Part shown: positions 63,389 through 64,000 of the stretch, piece after piece
Layout: every line of letters starts with the position of its first letter
Numbering within the stretch: position 1 is the first letter of the stretch
DNA from: CAXBNB01 sp965267535
GTDB lineage: Bacteria; Bacteroidota; Bacteroidia; Cytophagales; Cyclobacteriaceae
DNA length: 64,000 nucleotides
Direction of reading: 5' to 3'
Assembly (NCBI GenBank): GCA_965267535.1
Contig: OZ254082.1
Coordinates: forward strand, 3,596,001-3,660,000
Notes under the pieces: generated by a model
The model's database searches: none
Seen by the model: only the letters and a program-made list of their open reading frames with translations
What the model was told of the DNA's origin: nothing
Position numbers and translations under genes: made by a program

Positions 63389-64000
63389 ATGAGTACACTA
63401 AAAGTATACGCACCTTACGACCAACACCTCATCAAAGAAATACCCCTGAAGACCATGGCGGAGATGGAAGAGGCAATAGAAACTGCCTACCACCTGTTTG
63501 AAGACAGAAGTAGGTGGCTTCCAAAATACAAACGGGTAGAAATACTCGAGAAAATTGCCCAACTCATGGATGAGCGTTCGGAGGAAATCATAAAAACATC
63601 TGCAGAAGAGGGAGGCAAACCCTACATGGATACCAAAGTAGAAATGGCCCGGGCCATTAATGGTGTGAAACTAGCCATAGAACATATCGGTAGCTTTGGG
63701 GGCGAAGAAGTACCCATGGGACATACAGCTTCGTCTGTTAACCGACTGGCTTTTACCCTCCGTGAGCCCATAGGCGTAGTTGCTTCGGTCAGTGCCTTTA
63801 ACCACCCTATCAACCTGATAATCCATCAAACCATACCAGCCATAGCTGTGGGTAGCCCTGTAATCATCAAACCGGCTCCTACTACTCCCCTGACATGCCT
63901 GCTACTCAATGAAATATTTCATGATGCCGGCCTGCCAAAAGGCTGGTGTACTACTATGGTGTGCGACAATGATGTAGCCGAAAAACTCGTAACCAGCCCC
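63389..64000 (+). CDS. NAD(P)-dependent aldehyde dehydrogenase, N-terminal fragment
   Basis: The first 204 codons from the ATG at 63389; the gene runs off the right edge. The sequence starts MSTLKVYAPYDQHLIKEIPL and contains REPIGVVASVSAFNHPINL and VGSPVIIKPAPTTPLTCLLL, the cofactor-binding half of the aldehyde dehydrogenase fold. The catalytic Glu and Cys are beyond the window. It follows the acetolactate-synthase-like gene by 36 bp and is probably co-transcribed. The substrate is unknown. Confidence 0.85.
   Translation, partial: MSTLKVYAPYDQHLIKEIPLKTMAEMEEAIETAYHLFEDRSRWLPKYKRVEILEKIAQLMDERSEEIIKTSAEEGGKPYMDTKVEMARAINGVKLAIEHIGSFGGEEVPMGHTASSVNRLAFTLREPIGVVASVSAFNHPINLIIHQTIPAIAVGSPVIIKPAPTTPLTCLLLNEIFHDAGLPKGWCTTMVCDNDVAEKLVTSP

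Noticed and set aside
1..64000. CRISPR arrays, tRNA or rRNA genes, insertion sequences, SusC/SusD pairs
   Set aside because: None could be recognised; no regularly spaced repeats, no transposase-like frames and no TonB-dependent receptor were seen.

Overview
The window reads as a chromosomal stretch of a polysaccharide-degrading member of the Bacteroidota, most like a Cytophagales-type bacterium. The support is a type IX secretion plug protein (DUF5103), many lipoprotein and twin-arginine exported enzymes, promoter boxes of the Bacteroidota form TAnnTTTG with an upstream TTG, a GalE-like threonine dehydrogenase, and sulfatase, Gfo/Idh/MocA and DUF1080 gene sets. No rRNA, tRNA, CRISPR array, insertion sequence or SusC/SusD pair was recognised.

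Left part (1-11056, all minus strand): an eight-gene L-fucose operon. It holds a truncated fucose permease, L-fucose dehydrogenase, a GH29 alpha-L-fucosidase, an L-fuconolactonase, a ketoglutarate-semialdehyde-type aldehyde dehydrogenase, a 2-keto-3-deoxy-sugar-acid dehydratase-like FAH protein, a GH31 glycosidase and a beta-helix protein with a C-terminal PDZ domain. Together they would release, import and oxidise fucose without phosphorylation. Divergent from it (11403-16374) is a PaaZ-like fusion, an enoyl-CoA hydratase and a fused 2-oxoacid dehydrogenase E1, with a palindrome on the probable promoter. A DlgD-like reductase follows (16399-17415).

Middle part (17919-31212): a GH2 / Gfo-Idh / DUF6807 operon lies divergent from a LacI-type regulator, with a 12-bp LacI-like operator on its promoter. 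Then come housekeeping genes: DUF962, DoxX-like, acetyl-CoA synthetase, a CBM9-like lipoprotein, an Lrp regulator, and threonine dehydrogenase with 2-amino-3-ketobutyrate ligase.

31403-48919 (all minus strand) is a second carbohydrate island. It contains two Gfo/Idh/MocA oxidoreductases, three DUF1080 (3-keto-glycoside hydrolase) proteins and a sulfatase. These lie downstream of a membrane-spanning regulator with a LamG sensor and SARP-like DNA-binding domain. Next are kduI-kduD for unsaturated uronates under a 38-bp perfect palindrome, and a planctomycete-style triad (PSCyt1/DUF1549/DUF1553, DUF1501, and a membrane PSCyt1-LRR protein).

Right part (49107-64000): an ECF sigma / anti-sigma module flanked by two Spy/CpxP-like proteins, a bacterial voltage-gated sodium channel, a second ECF sigma operon with a membrane-anchored beta-barrel protein and an LVIVD lipoprotein, a LURP-one-like protein, the type IX plug, an AT-rich rhomboid-MORN-TonB_C fusion, a sterol desaturase family enzyme, an ArsR regulator, and an acetolactate-synthase-like enzyme followed by a truncated aldehyde dehydrogenase. 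All family names come from reading motifs and from memory; no database search was run.
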